Below, in pieces: positions 63,701 through 64,000 of a stretch of 64,000 nucleotides of DNA. The notes beneath the pieces were generated by a model. It was not told where the DNA came from and did not search any database. It was given only the letters and a program-made list of their open reading frames with translations. The DNA comes from Lycocorax pyrrhopterus obiensis (lineage: Eukaryota > Chordata > Aves > Passeriformes > Paradisaeidae): assembly GCA_014706295.1 (NCBI GenBank), contig JACSVZ010000001.1:116695111-116759110 (forward strand), written 5' to 3'. How positions within the stretch are numbered: the stretch's first letter is position 1; every line of letters starts with the position of its first letter. The position numbers and the translations under genes were made by a program.

Positions 63701-64000
63701 TGTGAAGGAAAGACAATTATTTCCCAGAAAAACATGGAAACCTATTTCTATTAGTGATTATGCTTCCTTTGAAAACATGCTTTCTTTTTTTTGGAAGGCA
63801 AACAGAACAAAGTCTGAAATCATAGCAAAGGTCATAAAAAGGATTCAGCCATAAAAGGACATATATGTATTAGCAAGTGACTTCTTCAAAAAGCAGAGAG
63901 GTTTGAAATAATGGATAGAAGTTCCTGGTATTAAGGAAAATTATTCTATAACTTCGTTATTTGTTCCTTCACTCTTCTGGCACACCAAAATTTACCTATA
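60731..64000. other. Unique sequence, nothing recognised
   Basis: AT-rich to 62.8 kb, then moderately richer in CpG around 62858-63002. No gene or repeat family supported. Confidence 0.6.

Noticed and set aside
1..64000. tRNA, rRNA, CRISPR, bacterial operon or intact retrovirus
   Set aside because: No cloverleaf, rRNA core, spaced direct-repeat array, operon-like packed frames or paired LTRs with internal genes were seen on either strand.

Overview
The window looks like ordinary AT-rich DNA from a bird nuclear genome. The clearest evidence is at least fourteen copies of CR1, the chicken repeat 1 family of non-LTR retrotransposon. They are 5'-truncated and lie in both orientations, and those that keep the 3' end finish in the diagnostic short tandem tail (ATTCTGTG/ATTCTATG). 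Some subfamilies, with endings such as 'cccttccaactcagcatattctgtg', resemble those common in modern birds including songbirds; I cannot place the species or chromosome from sequence alone. I see no bacterial-type gene organisation, no rRNA or tRNA gene, no CRISPR array and no gene I can name.

Layout. 1-19 kb is mostly unique AT-rich sequence with small simple repeats, one reverse CR1 (5.4 kb) and one forward CR1 (19.0 kb). 22.2-23.4 kb holds a CpG-richer segment of unknown origin followed by the longest CR1 remnant, which still encodes a recognisable C-terminal part of the CR1 reverse transcriptase. An older CR1 piece lies at 25.1-25.5 kb. 25.5-33 kb is mostly unique sequence containing a very old CR1/L3-like tail (30.2 kb), dinucleotide repeats and a purine-rich block (31.6-32.05 kb). 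33-43 kb is the densest repeat zone, with seven CR1 pieces, and contains my best candidate coding exon (minus strand, 37.8-38.06 kb). 43-64 kb is again mostly unique, with CR1 pieces at 47.7, 49.5 and 51.7 kb, a CpG cluster near 53.7 kb and an A-rich tract at 60.7 kb.

Nearly all open frames are 60-140 codons, the size expected by chance in 64 kb of this composition, or are shadows of CR1. The window therefore reads as intergenic or deep intronic. A few short frames have splice-site-like flanks or codon-position bias and are listed as low-confidence exon candidates. I found no convincing novel multi-gene system.
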